A DNA stretch of 34,634 nt from an uncultured Pelagibacteraceae bacterium (GTDB lineage Bacteria > Pseudomonadota > Alphaproteobacteria > Pelagibacterales > Pelagibacteraceae): assembly GCA_902592285.1 (NCBI GenBank), contig CACJED010000010.1:1-34634 (forward strand). Reading direction: 5' to 3'. Shown piece after piece: positions 8,407 to 18,238 of this stretch. Below the pieces are notes generated by a model. It searched no databases, was not told the DNA's origin, and worked only from the letters and a program-made list of their open reading frames with translations. Position numbers and translations under genes: made by a program. Every line of letters starts with the position of its first letter. Within the stretch, counting starts at the first letter, position 1.

Positions 8407-9665
8407 TGTCAGAAATTGAAATTAAAGTACCTAATATCGGAGATTTCAAAGGTGTGGAGGTAATTGAGGTTTTAGTTTCTGAGGGCCAAACTCTAAAAAA
8501 AAATGATCCTTTAATAACAATAGAGAGTGACAAATCTAGCGTAGAAATTCCTTCAAATTTTGAGGGTAAAATCAAAACTTTAAAAACAAAGGTGGGAGAT
8601 AAAGTTTCAGAGGGTGACTTAATTTTAATTTTAGAAAATACTAATGAAACACAAGAAAGAGTTATAAAAAAACCAGTAATTGAAAAAGAGATTAAAAAAA
8701 CTCAAGAAATAAAACCAGAGACTCAAAAAATATCAACTAACCAAAATAAAGTTTTTAATATATCGTCAGCAAGTCCAAAGGTTCGAAAATTTGCAAGAGA
8801 ACTTGGAGTAGATATTAACCAAGTTGCAGGCAGTGAACGCAAAGGTAGAGTTGTTGAGAGAGATATCAAATTATATGTGGCTTCGAAATCTAATAACCAA
8901 GTCAATAATGAGAATAAAAATAATGAAAAGATAAAACAAGAATACTCTCACTCTGAATTTGGAGAAGTAGAAATAAAAGATATACCGAGAGTTAAAAAAT
9001 TATCATCAAAATACTTAATGAATTCTTGGACAACTATTCCTCATGTTACAAATCATGATGAAGCAGATATAACTGAAATGGAAAATTTTAGAAATTCTCT
9101 TACAGACATTTATTCTGGAGAAAAAGTTAAAATTACACCTTTGGCTTTTATAATTAAAGCTTTAGTGGCGTCTTTGAAAAAATTTCCAAATTTTAATTCA
9201 TCTATTGACCAATTAGAAACTGGAAAAATGACTTTGAAAAAATATTATCATATTGGAATAGCAGTTGATACACCAAATGGTTTAATGGTTCCTAAAATAA
9301 GAAATGCAAATAACAAAAAGATTTCTTTAATTAGTAAAGAACTTAAAGAAGTAAGTGAACTTTGTAGAAATTTAAAAATTGATAAAAAAGAATTATTCGG
9401 TGGATCTATGACAATAACTAGTCTTGGGGGGATTGGAGGATCATTTTTTACTCCAATAATTAATTATCCTGAAGTAGCTATATTGGGTGTTGGACGCTCC
9501 CAAAAAAAAAATGTTTTTTTTAACGGTAAATTTCAAGTAAGAACAATGTTGCCAATTTCATTATCTTATGATCATAGAATTATTGATGGTGCTGAGGCAG
9601 CTAGATTTAATAATGATATTAAAGAAAATTTAGGTAAAAACTTTGCATATAAATTAGCAGTTTAA
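8406..9665 (+). CDS. aceF: Dihydrolipoyllysine-residue acetyltransferase (PDH E2)
   Basis: 419 aa; one N-terminal lipoyl domain (TIESDKSSVEIPS), peripheral subunit-binding domain (ASPKVRKFARELGVDINQVAGSERKGRVVERDI), catalytic domain ending LSYDHRIIDGAEAARF; start overlaps the aceE stop by 1 nt. Confidence 0.95.
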   Translation: MSEIEIKVPNIGDFKGVEVIEVLVSEGQTLKKNDPLITIESDKSSVEIPSNFEGKIKTLKTKVGDKVSEGDLILILENTNETQERVIKKPVIEKEIKKTQEIKPETQKISTNQNKVFNISSASPKVRKFARELGVDINQVAGSERKGRVVERDIKLYVASKSNNQVNNENKNNEKIKQEYSHSEFGEVEIKDIPRVKKLSSKYLMNSWTTIPHVTNHDEADITEMENFRNSLTDIYSGEKVKITPLAFIIKALVASLKKFPNFNSSIDQLETGKMTLKKYYHIGIAVDTPNGLMVPKIRNANNKKISLISKELKEVSELCRNLKIDKKELFGGSMTITSLGGIGGSFFTPIINYPEVAILGVGRSQKKNVFFNGKFQVRTMLPISLSYDHRIIDGAEAARFNNDIKENLGKNFAYKLAV

Positions 9666-9673
9666 ATAAAATT

Positions 9674-10567
9674 ATGTCCAAGACTATTTCATTGTTAAGC
9701 GCTTTATTGTGCACTTTTATTTGGGGCACAACTTTTATTGCTCAAGACACTGGAATGGATGATATTGGGCCATTCACTTTTAATGCTGTTAGATTTTTTG
9801 TCGGGTTTTTAGCTATATTTCCCTTAGTCTTATTATTTGAAATGAATAAATTAAAATTCGAATTGAGTTTTAAGTTCAAAACATTTGCCGTTCTCTCTTT
9901 TTTAATCGGTATTTCATTATTTTTAGGATCAGCCTTACAGCAAGTAGCCTTATTATATACAGATGTAGCTAATGCAGCATTTTTTACAATTTTTTATGTT
10001 CCAATGGTCCCAATTATAATTTTTTTATTTAAAAGAAAATCATTACACTGGAGCGTATGGCCTTCAGTTATTTTGTGTTTAATTGGAGGATATTTATTAA
10101 CTAATTTTTATGATGCTACAGTTAGACTTGGGGATTCGTTAGTAATTTTGGGTGCTTTATTTTGGAGTACTCATATTATTTTTACAGGTATTATAGTAAC
10201 AAAATATAATCTTCCTTTGACGCTAGGTGCTATCCAGACATTTATAGTTGCTGTATTTTCTTTGGTAATTGGATTGAATTATGAAGAGTTTATTTTTAAA
10301 AATATTTTAAATGAAATAGATTCGATATTATATGCAGGAGTTTTATCTGGGGGCTTTGCATTTGTATTGCAAATTTATGCACAAAAAAATATAACCCCTG
10401 CTCCTGCAGCCATTATTTTTTCTTTAGAAGGTGTATTTGCAACTATAGCAGCCTGGTTTTTATTATCTCAAGCACTAGATATAAATAATTTAATTGGGTG
10501 TTTTTTTATATTATCTGGAGTCTTATTGTCACAATTATTGCCTTTGATAAAAAATACAAATCAATAG
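9674..10567 (+). CDS. EamA/DMT-family transporter
   Basis: 297 aa, about 10 hydrophobic segments; FIWGTTFIAQDTGMDDIGPFTFNAVRF and C-terminal PAPAAIIFSLEGVFATIAAWFLL typical of EamA repeats. Confidence 0.85.
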   Translation: MSKTISLLSALLCTFIWGTTFIAQDTGMDDIGPFTFNAVRFFVGFLAIFPLVLLFEMNKLKFELSFKFKTFAVLSFLIGISLFLGSALQQVALLYTDVANAAFFTIFYVPMVPIIIFLFKRKSLHWSVWPSVILCLIGGYLLTNFYDATVRLGDSLVILGALFWSTHIIFTGIIVTKYNLPLTLGAIQTFIVAVFSLVIGLNYEEFIFKNILNEIDSILYAGVLSGGFAFVLQIYAQKNITPAPAAIIFSLEGVFATIAAWFLLSQALDINNLIGCFFILSGVLLSQLLPLIKNTNQ

Positions 10568-11328
10568 TATATTATTAAAAATAAAAATAAAGCGATAAAC
10601 ATTCTATAGATTACAAAAATATTTAAAGAAAATTTATTTATATAATTTAAAAAAAATTTAACAGTTATATAGGAGAATATAAAAGATAAAACTACTGCAA
10701 TCACTATTAAATAATTTATTTCTATTGACTGATTAGATATATCTTTTAGTCCAAGAAAACTGGCTCCAGCTAATGCAGGAATAGATAATAAAAACGAAAT
10801 TTTACCTGAGTCAACTCTATTAAATTTTAAAAATCGAGCTGCTGTCATTGTTATACCCGCTCTACTCACCCCTGGTATTAATGCGAGAATTTGGAAAAAT
10901 CCAATAAATAATATAGATTTAAAGTTCAAGTTTGTAGAAATACTATGATTAATTTTTCTTTGATCTGCAAAGAATAAAATAATTCCAAAAATTAATGTCA
11001 TCCAAGCAATAACTTTTATATTTCTAAAAATATAAATTAATTCAGTGGTTTGTAATATATAACCAATAATAATAAGTGGCAGTGAGCCAATTACAATTAA
11101 ACGGAGTAATTTTTGATTATTTTTTAGATCAAATAAATCTTTCTTAAAAAAAAATATTATTGCCAATAAAGAACCCAAATGTAAGCTTATGTCTATTAAT
11201 AATGAGCTTGATTTTAAATCATAAAGGTTAGAAATTATGATTAAGTGAGCAGATGAACTTACAGGTAAAAATTCAGATATACCTTGGACTGCTGATAAAA
11301 TTAGGATTTCTATAAATTCTTGAAACAT
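10561..11328 (-). CDS. uppP: Undecaprenyl-diphosphatase (BacA/UppP)
   Basis: 255 aa; SAVQGISEFLPVSSSAHLII and PGVSRAGITMTAARFL motifs. Confidence 0.93.
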   Translation of the reverse strand: MFQEFIEILILSAVQGISEFLPVSSSAHLIIISNLYDLKSSSLLIDISLHLGSLLAIIFFFKKDLFDLKNNQKLLRLIVIGSLPLIIIGYILQTTELIYIFRNIKVIAWMTLIFGIILFFADQRKINHSISTNLNFKSILFIGFFQILALIPGVSRAGITMTAARFLKFNRVDSGKISFLLSIPALAGASFLGLKDISNQSIEINYLIVIAVVLSFIFSYITVKFFLNYINKFSLNIFVIYRMFIALFLFLIIYY

Positions 11329-11430
11329 TTAAGTGTCGTAACGTAAAAAATATCCTTTTAAAACAATTCCATTTGATCATAATAGGTATGCATAAATTAA
11401 AATTTTGATATTTTTAGCCATTTTTATCTT

Positions 11431-11459
11431 TTTATAGGTCATAAATACTGACCCATATA
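11431..11459. promoter_or_regulatory. Candidate operator dyad upstream of gltD
   Basis: TTTATAGGTCA-N7-TGACCCATATA; central GGTCA/TGACC is perfect and the 11-bp arms match at 9/11 positions. Confidence 0.35.
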
Positions 11460-11483
11460 ATTCTTTTACTAATAAAAACAATG

Positions 11484-11489
11484 TATAAT
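11484..11489 (+). promoter_or_regulatory. Putative sigma70 -10 box for gltDB
   Basis: TATAAT 22 nt upstream of the gltD ATG in a 183-bp gap; no convincing -35. Confidence 0.3.
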
Positions 11490-11511
11490 TTACCAAAATT
11501 TTAGAAATGTT

Positions 11512-12951
11512 ATGAATGATAAAATGCTAAAGTTTGTGAAAATAGGTCAGCAAACACCACCTAAAAGAGAGGTTGATGACAGAAAAGATGACTTTAATGA
11601 AATCTATGACGATTTTTTAAAGCAAAAAGCAGAAGAACAATCCAGTAGATGCTCACAATGTGGAGTACCTTTTTGTCAAGTTCATTGTCCTTTAAGTAAT
11701 AACATTCCAGATTGGCTAAAATTGACAGCAGAAGGCAGACTAAAAGAAGCTTATGAATTATCTCAAAGTACTAATAATATGCCAGAGGTTTGTGGAAGAA
11801 TATGTCCACAAGATCGACTTTGTGAGGGTAACTGCGTAATAGAACAATCAGGACATGGAACAGTAACTATTGGTTCTATGGAAAAATTCATCACCGACAA
11901 TGCTTGGAAACAGGGCTGGATAAAACCAATTGAAGTAAAATATGAAAAAGACCAAAGTGTAGGCATAATTGGTGCAGGGCCGGCAGGTTTAGCAGCAGCA
12001 GAACAATTAAGAAAAAATGGATACAAAATTACAGTTTATGATCGATACGATCGTGCTGGAGGTTTGTTAATTTATGGCATACCAAACTTCAAATTAGAAA
12101 AACATGTTGTTCAAAGAAGAACAAAATTATTAAAAGATGGTGGTATAGAATTTATCCAAAATTTTGAAGTTGGCAAGGATGCCACTTTAGAACAATTAAG
12201 AAAAAAACATGATGCAATTCTAATTGCTACTGGAGTTTATAAGCCAAGAGAAATAGAGCTGCCAGGAAATGACCTTGAAAACATTTTTCCTGCAATGGAA
12301 TTTTTAACAGCTTCTAATAAAAAAGGTTTAGGAGATAAAGTTGAACTATTTGATAAAGGAATATTAAATGCTGAGGGAAAAGATATAGTTGTAATAGGTG
12401 GTGGGGATACTGCAATGGACTGTGTAAGAACATCGATTAGACAAAAAGCAAAATCTGTTAAATGCCTTTACAGAAGAGATAAAGAAAATATGCCAGGATC
12501 AGCAAGAGAAGTAGCTAATGCAGAAGAGGAGGGAGTCGAATTTGTTTGGCTTTCAAGCCCTAAAGAGTTCAAAGGAACAAATAAAATTGAAAATGTAATA
12601 GTTGATCAAATTCAATTAGGAGAACCTGATGAGTCAGGAAGGAGAAGACCCGAAATAAAGAAAGGCTCAGAGTTTAAAATAAAAGCTGATATGGTAATTA
12701 AAGCTCTCGGATTTGATCCTGAGGATCTACCATATTTATTTGATATAAAGGAATTACAAGTTACAAAATGGGGAACTCTTAAAACTGACTTTGATACAAT
12801 GGAAACAAACCTTAAAGGGGTATTTGCTGCTGGAGATATTGTTAGAGGGGCATCATTAGTTGTCTGGGCTATTAAAGATGGAAGAGATGCTGCTGCAGCT
12901 ATGAAAAATTATTTAGAAAATATTGAAAAGAAGAGATCAAAAGTGGCTTAA
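11512..12951 (+). CDS. gltD: Glutamate synthase (NADPH) small subunit
   Basis: 479 aa; CSQCGVPFCQVHCPLSNNIPDW, GRICPQDRLCEGNC, GAGPAGLAAAEQLRKNGYKITVYDRYDRAGGLLIYGIPNFKL. Confidence 0.96.
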   Translation: MNDKMLKFVKIGQQTPPKREVDDRKDDFNEIYDDFLKQKAEEQSSRCSQCGVPFCQVHCPLSNNIPDWLKLTAEGRLKEAYELSQSTNNMPEVCGRICPQDRLCEGNCVIEQSGHGTVTIGSMEKFITDNAWKQGWIKPIEVKYEKDQSVGIIGAGPAGLAAAEQLRKNGYKITVYDRYDRAGGLLIYGIPNFKLEKHVVQRRTKLLKDGGIEFIQNFEVGKDATLEQLRKKHDAILIATGVYKPREIELPGNDLENIFPAMEFLTASNKKGLGDKVELFDKGILNAEGKDIVVIGGGDTAMDCVRTSIRQKAKSVKCLYRRDKENMPGSAREVANAEEEGVEFVWLSSPKEFKGTNKIENVIVDQIQLGEPDESGRRRPEIKKGSEFKIKADMVIKALGFDPEDLPYLFDIKELQVTKWGTLKTDFDTMETNLKGVFAAGDIVRGASLVVWAIKDGRDAAAAMKNYLENIEKKRSKVA

Positions 12952-15900
12952 TGAAAACATATAAAAAAAATCTTGAATTGCTTACAAAAAATCATGTTTA
13001 TTCAAAAGAAATGGAACATGATGCTTGTGGAGTTGGTGTAATTGCTTCAACTGAAGGGAAAAAATCAAGAGCAGTTGTTGAATATGGTATTGAAGCACTG
13101 AAAGCCGTTTGGCACAGAGGAGCAGTTGATGCAGATGGAAAAACGGGCGATGGTGCTGGAATTCATGTTGAAATACCAAAGGATTTTTTTATAGAGAAAA
13201 TTGAAGTAACTGGACATGATTATGATAATTCCGAAATTTGTGTAGGAATGATTTTTTTACCTAGAAATGATTACTCGGCACAAGAAAATTGTAAAACTAT
13301 TGTTGAAAGTGAGCTGACTAAAAATAACTTTAGCATATATGGTTGGCGACAAGTCCCAGTCAATCCAAAGATCTTAGGTGAAAAAGCTTTTCAAACTATG
13401 CCCGAAATTATTCAAGTTTTATTTAAATCTAATGATCCAAACCTCTTGGATAAGAACTTAGAAAGAAAAATTTATGAAACGAGAAAGAGAATTGAAAATA
13501 AAGCTTTTGAAGCATCACTTAACAATTTCTATATTTGCTCGATAAGCTCGAAGTCTATAATTTATAAAGGATTATATTTAGCTGAGGCGATATCAGATTT
13601 TTATTTAGATTTAAGAGATCAGAGATTTATATCAAGATATGCGATTTTTCATCAAAGATTTTCCACAAATACAGCACCAAGCTGGAGTTTAGCTCAACCA
13701 TTTAGAGCTATAGCTCACAATGGAGAGATAAATACTTATAAAGGAAATAAAAACTGGATGAAGGTACATGAACAAGAAATGAGTAGCCCACTTTTTGACA
13801 ATATAGAGAATCTAAAGCCAGTTATTCAAAAAGGTGTCTCTGACTCAGCAGCCTTAGATAATGTATTTGAACTTCTAAATAAATCTGGTCAATCAGCGCC
13901 CCTAGCTAAATTGATGCTAGTGCCAGATGCTTGGTCAAAAAAAAACAAGACCTTATCAAAGAGTCATCAGCAATTGTTTAATTTTTTAAATAGCACTATG
14001 GAACCTTGGGATGGTCCAGCAGCTCTAGCTGCTACAGATAACGAGTGGATTATAGCTGCAAATGATAGAAATGGTTTAAGACCGTTAAGATATGTCATAA
14101 CAAAAGATAAAATGCTTTTTGCAGGATCAGAGACAGGAATGATAGATTTAAATGAAAAAAAAATTTTAACCAAAGGAAGATTAGGTCCTGGTGAGATTAT
14201 TGGGGTTAGAATAGAAAAAGGAAAAGTCTTTTCAAATAATCAAATTAAAGATTATTTAGCAAAAGAATTTAAACATTTTAATTCTCAAATAATTGATCTA
14301 GACGAAAAATTATCAATCTCTAATGAAAAACATAATTTTGAAGGAGAAAGTTTAAGAAGAAGACAGTACACTTTTGGTATAAGTTTAGAGGATTTAGAGC
14401 TGATTTTACATCCAATGGCTGAAGATGCGAAAGAAGCAACAGGCTCAATGGGTGATGATACTCCTTTGGCTGTGCTTTCAGATAAGTATAGACCTCTTTA
14501 TCATTTTTTTAGACAAAATTTTAGTCAAGTAACAAACCCACCAATTGACTCATTGAGAGAAAATAAAGTAATGAGTTTAAAAACTAGATTTGGTAATTTA
14601 GGAAATATTCTCGATTTTGACACTTTGACGAAAGAAAACATTTTTGTTCTAAATAGCCCTATTTTATCAAACTCTCAATTTAATAAATTTTTAAATTTTT
14701 TTGGTAAAAATTCAGTAACAATTAATTGTACTTTTTCAAAAAATGAAAATTTGGCAGACTCAATTAGCAGAATACAAAAAGAGGCAGAAATTGCTGTTAG
14801 AAAAGGAATCACTCAACTTATCTTAAGTGACAAGGAGATTTCGACTGAAATTTTACCAATGCCAATTTTATTGTGTGTTGGGGCGATAAATACATTTTTG
14901 ATCCAAAAAAAATTAAGAGGATATGTTTCAATAAATGTTCAATCAGGTGAAGCCCTAGATACTCATTCATTTGCAACTTTAATTGGTGTAGGAGCAACAA
15001 CGGTTAATCCATATTTAGCTTTTGATAGTTTATATCAAAGATACAAAAAAAAACTTTTTGGCCAATACAGTTTTGATGAATGCGTTCAAAGATATATTAA
15101 ATCAGTTAATGCAGGTCTATTAAAGATAATGTCTAAGATGGGAATTTCAGTTTTGAGTTCTTACAGAGGAGGATGTAATTTTGAAACTGTGGGATTGAGC
15201 AGATCTGTTGTTAATGATTATTTTCCTGGGGTAATATCAAAAATTTCAGGTATCGGTTTGGTAGGAATTGAAAAAAAAATTAGAGAAATCCATAAAGAAG
15301 CTTTTGAAAGTAGTGAAACGATTTTACCAATTGGAGGTATCTATAGGTATAGAAAGAATGGAGAAACTCACCAATATCAGGGCAAATTAATTCACCTATT
15401 GCAAAGTGCTGTAAGTTCTAATTCATATGAAGCATACAAAAAATATGCTGAGGGTATTTATAATTTACCACCAATTAACCTCAGAGATTTAATTGATTTT
15501 AGAAAAAAAAAATTGGGTTCACCTATAAAAATTACTGAAGTTGAACCAATACAAAAAATATTAAAAAGGTTTGGTAGTGGAAGTATGTCTCATGGAGCTT
15601 TGTCCAAAGAGGCACATGAAACTTTAGCAATAGGAATGAACAGAATAAAAGGAGCATCTTGCAGTGGAGAAGGTGGCGAAGATGCTGAAAGATTCAAAAT
15701 AATGGATAGTGGAGATAGTGCAAATTCAAGAGTAAAACAAATAGCGTCCGCTAGATTTGGAGTTACTGTAAATTATTTAAACAATTGTAATGAGATTGAA
15801 ATAAAAATGGCTCAAGGTGCAAAACCAGGTGAAGGTGGTCAGTTACCAGGTTTTAAAGTAACTCAAGAGATTGCAAAATTGAGACATTCTACTCCAGGCG

Positions 15901-17456
15901 TAACATTAATCTCTCCACCTCCACATCATGATATTTACTCAATAGAGGATCTTGCTCAATTAATTTATGATTTAAAGCAAATAAATCCAACAGCAAGAGT
16001 TGGTGTAAAATTAGTTGCATCCTCGGGAATTGGAACTATTGCAGCAGGAGTAGCGAAAGCCAAGGCTGATATTATTTTGATTTCTGGTCATAATGGTGGA
16101 ACAGGCGCAACTCCACAAACAAGTGTTAAATATGTTGGGATACCATGGGAAATGGGTCTTACAGAAGCCAATCAAGTACTTACTTTAAATAATCTAAGAC
16201 ACAAAGTAACCCTAAGAGCCGATGGTGGCATTAAAACTGGTAGAGATGTAGTTATAGCAGCAATGATGGGTGCAGAAGAATATGGAGTTGCAACTACCGC
16301 CTTAGTAGCTATGGGGTGTATTATGGTAAGACAATGTCATTCAAATACGTGTCCAGTTGGTGTTTGTACTCAAGATGATAAACTAAGAGAGAAATTTACT
16401 GGTACTCCAGATAAAATTGTAAATTTGTTTAGTTTTATTGCCTCTGAAGTAAGGGAAATTTTAGCTGAATTAGGATTTAAATCCCTAAATGATATTATTG
16501 GAAGAACTGACTTGCTAATGCAAGTAAATAAGGCCTCTCCTAATTTAGATGATTTAGATTTAAATCCTCTATTTGTCCAAGCAGATCCAGGAAACAATAA
16601 AAGCTATTGCGAAACACAAGCAATAAATAAGGTCCCAGATACTTTAGATCAGAAGCTTTGGCCAGAAATTGAAAAAAAATTAGACAACTTAGAAAAATTT
16701 GAACAAGAAATAAAAATAAAAAACACAAATAGAGCGGTTGGTACAAGAATTTCACATCATTTATATAAAAAATATGGATATGAAAAGTTAGATGATAATT
16801 TTTTAATATTAAATTTTAAAGGCTCAGCAGGACAATCTTTTGGAGCTTTTTCATCAAAAGGCTTAAAGCTTAACTTAAAGGGTGACGCAAATGATTATGT
16901 TGGAAAGGGATTATCTGGAGCTACAATTGCAATAAAAATTTCAGATGAAAGTAATTTAGTTTCTAATGAAAATACGATTATTGGAAATACAGTTTTATAT
17001 GGTGCAACTTCTGGAAAACTTTTTGCAGCAGGCCAAGCAGGTGACAGATTTGCAGTAAGAAATTCTGGAGCAATTTCAGTTGTTGAAGGATGTGATTCTA
17101 ATGGTTGTGAATATATGACAGGTGGAACAGTAGTAATATTAGGAAATGTTGGAGATAATTTTGCGGCTGGTATGACTGGAGGAATGGCATTTGTTTATGA
17201 TAAATCAAAAGAATTCGAAAAAAAGGTTAATCCTGAATCTGTTATTTGGCAAAATGTTGAAACAGAATATTGGGAAAAAGTATTAAAACAATTAGTTTTA
17301 GAACATTATGCAGAGACAAATTCAGCACTTTCAAAAAATATAACTGCTAATTTTAAAGAGGAGAAAAAAAATTTTATTCAAGTTTGTCCTAAAGAAATGT
17401 TAGATAAACTCAGATATCCAATTTCTTTTAGGAAAACAATAAAAAAAGTTGGTTAA
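12951..17456 (+). CDS. gltB: Glutamate synthase large subunit
   Basis: 1501 aa; GATase II Cys in EMEHDACGVGVIAS, FMN/synthase domain (GSGSMSHGALSKEAHETLAIGMN, GEGGEDAERF), SNTCPVGVCTQD cluster, C-terminal GXGXG repeats. Confidence 0.97.
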   Translation: MKTYKKNLELLTKNHVYSKEMEHDACGVGVIASTEGKKSRAVVEYGIEALKAVWHRGAVDADGKTGDGAGIHVEIPKDFFIEKIEVTGHDYDNSEICVGMIFLPRNDYSAQENCKTIVESELTKNNFSIYGWRQVPVNPKILGEKAFQTMPEIIQVLFKSNDPNLLDKNLERKIYETRKRIENKAFEASLNNFYICSISSKSIIYKGLYLAEAISDFYLDLRDQRFISRYAIFHQRFSTNTAPSWSLAQPFRAIAHNGEINTYKGNKNWMKVHEQEMSSPLFDNIENLKPVIQKGVSDSAALDNVFELLNKSGQSAPLAKLMLVPDAWSKKNKTLSKSHQQLFNFLNSTMEPWDGPAALAATDNEWIIAANDRNGLRPLRYVITKDKMLFAGSETGMIDLNEKKILTKGRLGPGEIIGVRIEKGKVFSNNQIKDYLAKEFKHFNSQIIDLDEKLSISNEKHNFEGESLRRRQYTFGISLEDLELILHPMAEDAKEATGSMGDDTPLAVLSDKYRPLYHFFRQNFSQVTNPPIDSLRENKVMSLKTRFGNLGNILDFDTLTKENIFVLNSPILSNSQFNKFLNFFGKNSVTINCTFSKNENLADSISRIQKEAEIAVRKGITQLILSDKEISTEILPMPILLCVGAINTFLIQKKLRGYVSINVQSGEALDTHSFATLIGVGATTVNPYLAFDSLYQRYKKKLFGQYSFDECVQRYIKSVNAGLLKIMSKMGISVLSSYRGGCNFETVGLSRSVVNDYFPGVISKISGIGLVGIEKKIREIHKEAFESSETILPIGGIYRYRKNGETHQYQGKLIHLLQSAVSSNSYEAYKKYAEGIYNLPPINLRDLIDFRKKKLGSPIKITEVEPIQKILKRFGSGSMSHGALSKEAHETLAIGMNRIKGASCSGEGGEDAERFKIMDSGDSANSRVKQIASARFGVTVNYLNNCNEIEIKMAQGAKPGEGGQLPGFKVTQEIAKLRHSTPGVTLISPPPHHDIYSIEDLAQLIYDLKQINPTARVGVKLVASSGIGTIAAGVAKAKADIILISGHNGGTGATPQTSVKYVGIPWEMGLTEANQVLTLNNLRHKVTLRADGGIKTGRDVVIAAMMGAEEYGVATTALVAMGCIMVRQCHSNTCPVGVCTQDDKLREKFTGTPDKIVNLFSFIASEVREILAELGFKSLNDIIGRTDLLMQVNKASPNLDDLDLNPLFVQADPGNNKSYCETQAINKVPDTLDQKLWPEIEKKLDNLEKFEQEIKIKNTNRAVGTRISHHLYKKYGYEKLDDNFLILNFKGSAGQSFGAFSSKGLKLNLKGDANDYVGKGLSGATIAIKISDESNLVSNENTIIGNTVLYGATSGKLFAAGQAGDRFAVRNSGAISVVEGCDSNGCEYMTGGTVVILGNVGDNFAAGMTGGMAFVYDKSKEFEKKVNPESVIWQNVETEYWEKVLKQLVLEHYAETNSALSKNITANFKEEKKNFIQVCPKEMLDKLRYPISFRKTIKKVG

Positions 17457-18196
17457 ATAATTAGATTTAATTCTTTAGTTAATATTTTTAGCCATTTTTT
17501 TGATGATAAACTGTGATCTCCATTTTTCACAATTACTAATTTTTTTTTAGCGTTTTTAAAAATTTTTAATACTTTTTTTGAGTAAACTTTTGGGACTGAT
17601 TCGTCTTTTTCACCATGTATCATCGTAACATTTAATTTTTGATAAACAATTTTATTTAAAACTTTATTTTTTCTACCATCTTTTATTAATTGTAATGTAA
17701 TTGGATATTCATAATTTCCATGTTTTAAATAGATAATACCTTCAGAAGAAATTTTTTTTTTCATAACTTTAGTAAACTTATTCCACATTAATTTTTCTAA
17801 AAATTCTGGAGCTGATCCAATTCCTAAAAATCCTTTAATTTGCTCATTATAAATTCTAAATTGATTCAGAGAAATCCATGCCCCCATACTTGAACCAATT
17901 AATATAAAATCATTTTTTTTAACAATTTTGTTGATTAGTATACTAGTTTCTTTACTCCATTTACTAATATTTCCATCTGTAAATTTCCCTGAAGATTTTC
18001 CATGACCGCTATATTCTAAAGCCAAAAATCCAATTTTTTTTTTAATCGCAAATTTTAAAAAGTGTTTAGGTTTTTTTCCTTCAAGATCTGACATAAAACC
18101 GTGCAGAAACACAATATAAAGTTTATTGTTTTGACTATGCTTTAAATAGCGGATTTTTTTCGATTTTGATATTTTATAATAGTTATAATTTGTCAT
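17453..18196 (-). CDS. Alpha/beta hydrolase
   Basis: 247 aa; FLHGFMSDLEGKK, nucleophile elbow LIGSSMGAW, ALEYSGHGKSSG, MIHGEKDESVP, GDHSL. Confidence 0.85.
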   Translation of the reverse strand: MTNYNYYKISKSKKIRYLKHSQNNKLYIVFLHGFMSDLEGKKPKHFLKFAIKKKIGFLALEYSGHGKSSGKFTDGNISKWSKETSILINKIVKKNDFILIGSSMGAWISLNQFRIYNEQIKGFLGIGSAPEFLEKLMWNKFTKVMKKKISSEGIIYLKHGNYEYPITLQLIKDGRKNKVLNKIVYQKLNVTMIHGEKDESVPKVYSKKVLKIFKNAKKKLVIVKNGDHSLSSKKWLKILTKELNLII

Positions 18197-18238
18197 TAAA
18201 GTTTAATACTCAAATCTATTAATGTATAATCATATCAA

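Noticed and set aside
5295-8905. Minus-strand ORFs 5295..5570, 7137..7319, 8378..8575, 8723..8905
   Set aside because: Antisense shadows of aceE/aceF; 5295..5570 and 8378..8575 resemble each other (ISTLDLSLSIV) only because both are antisense to the paralogous lipoyl domains.
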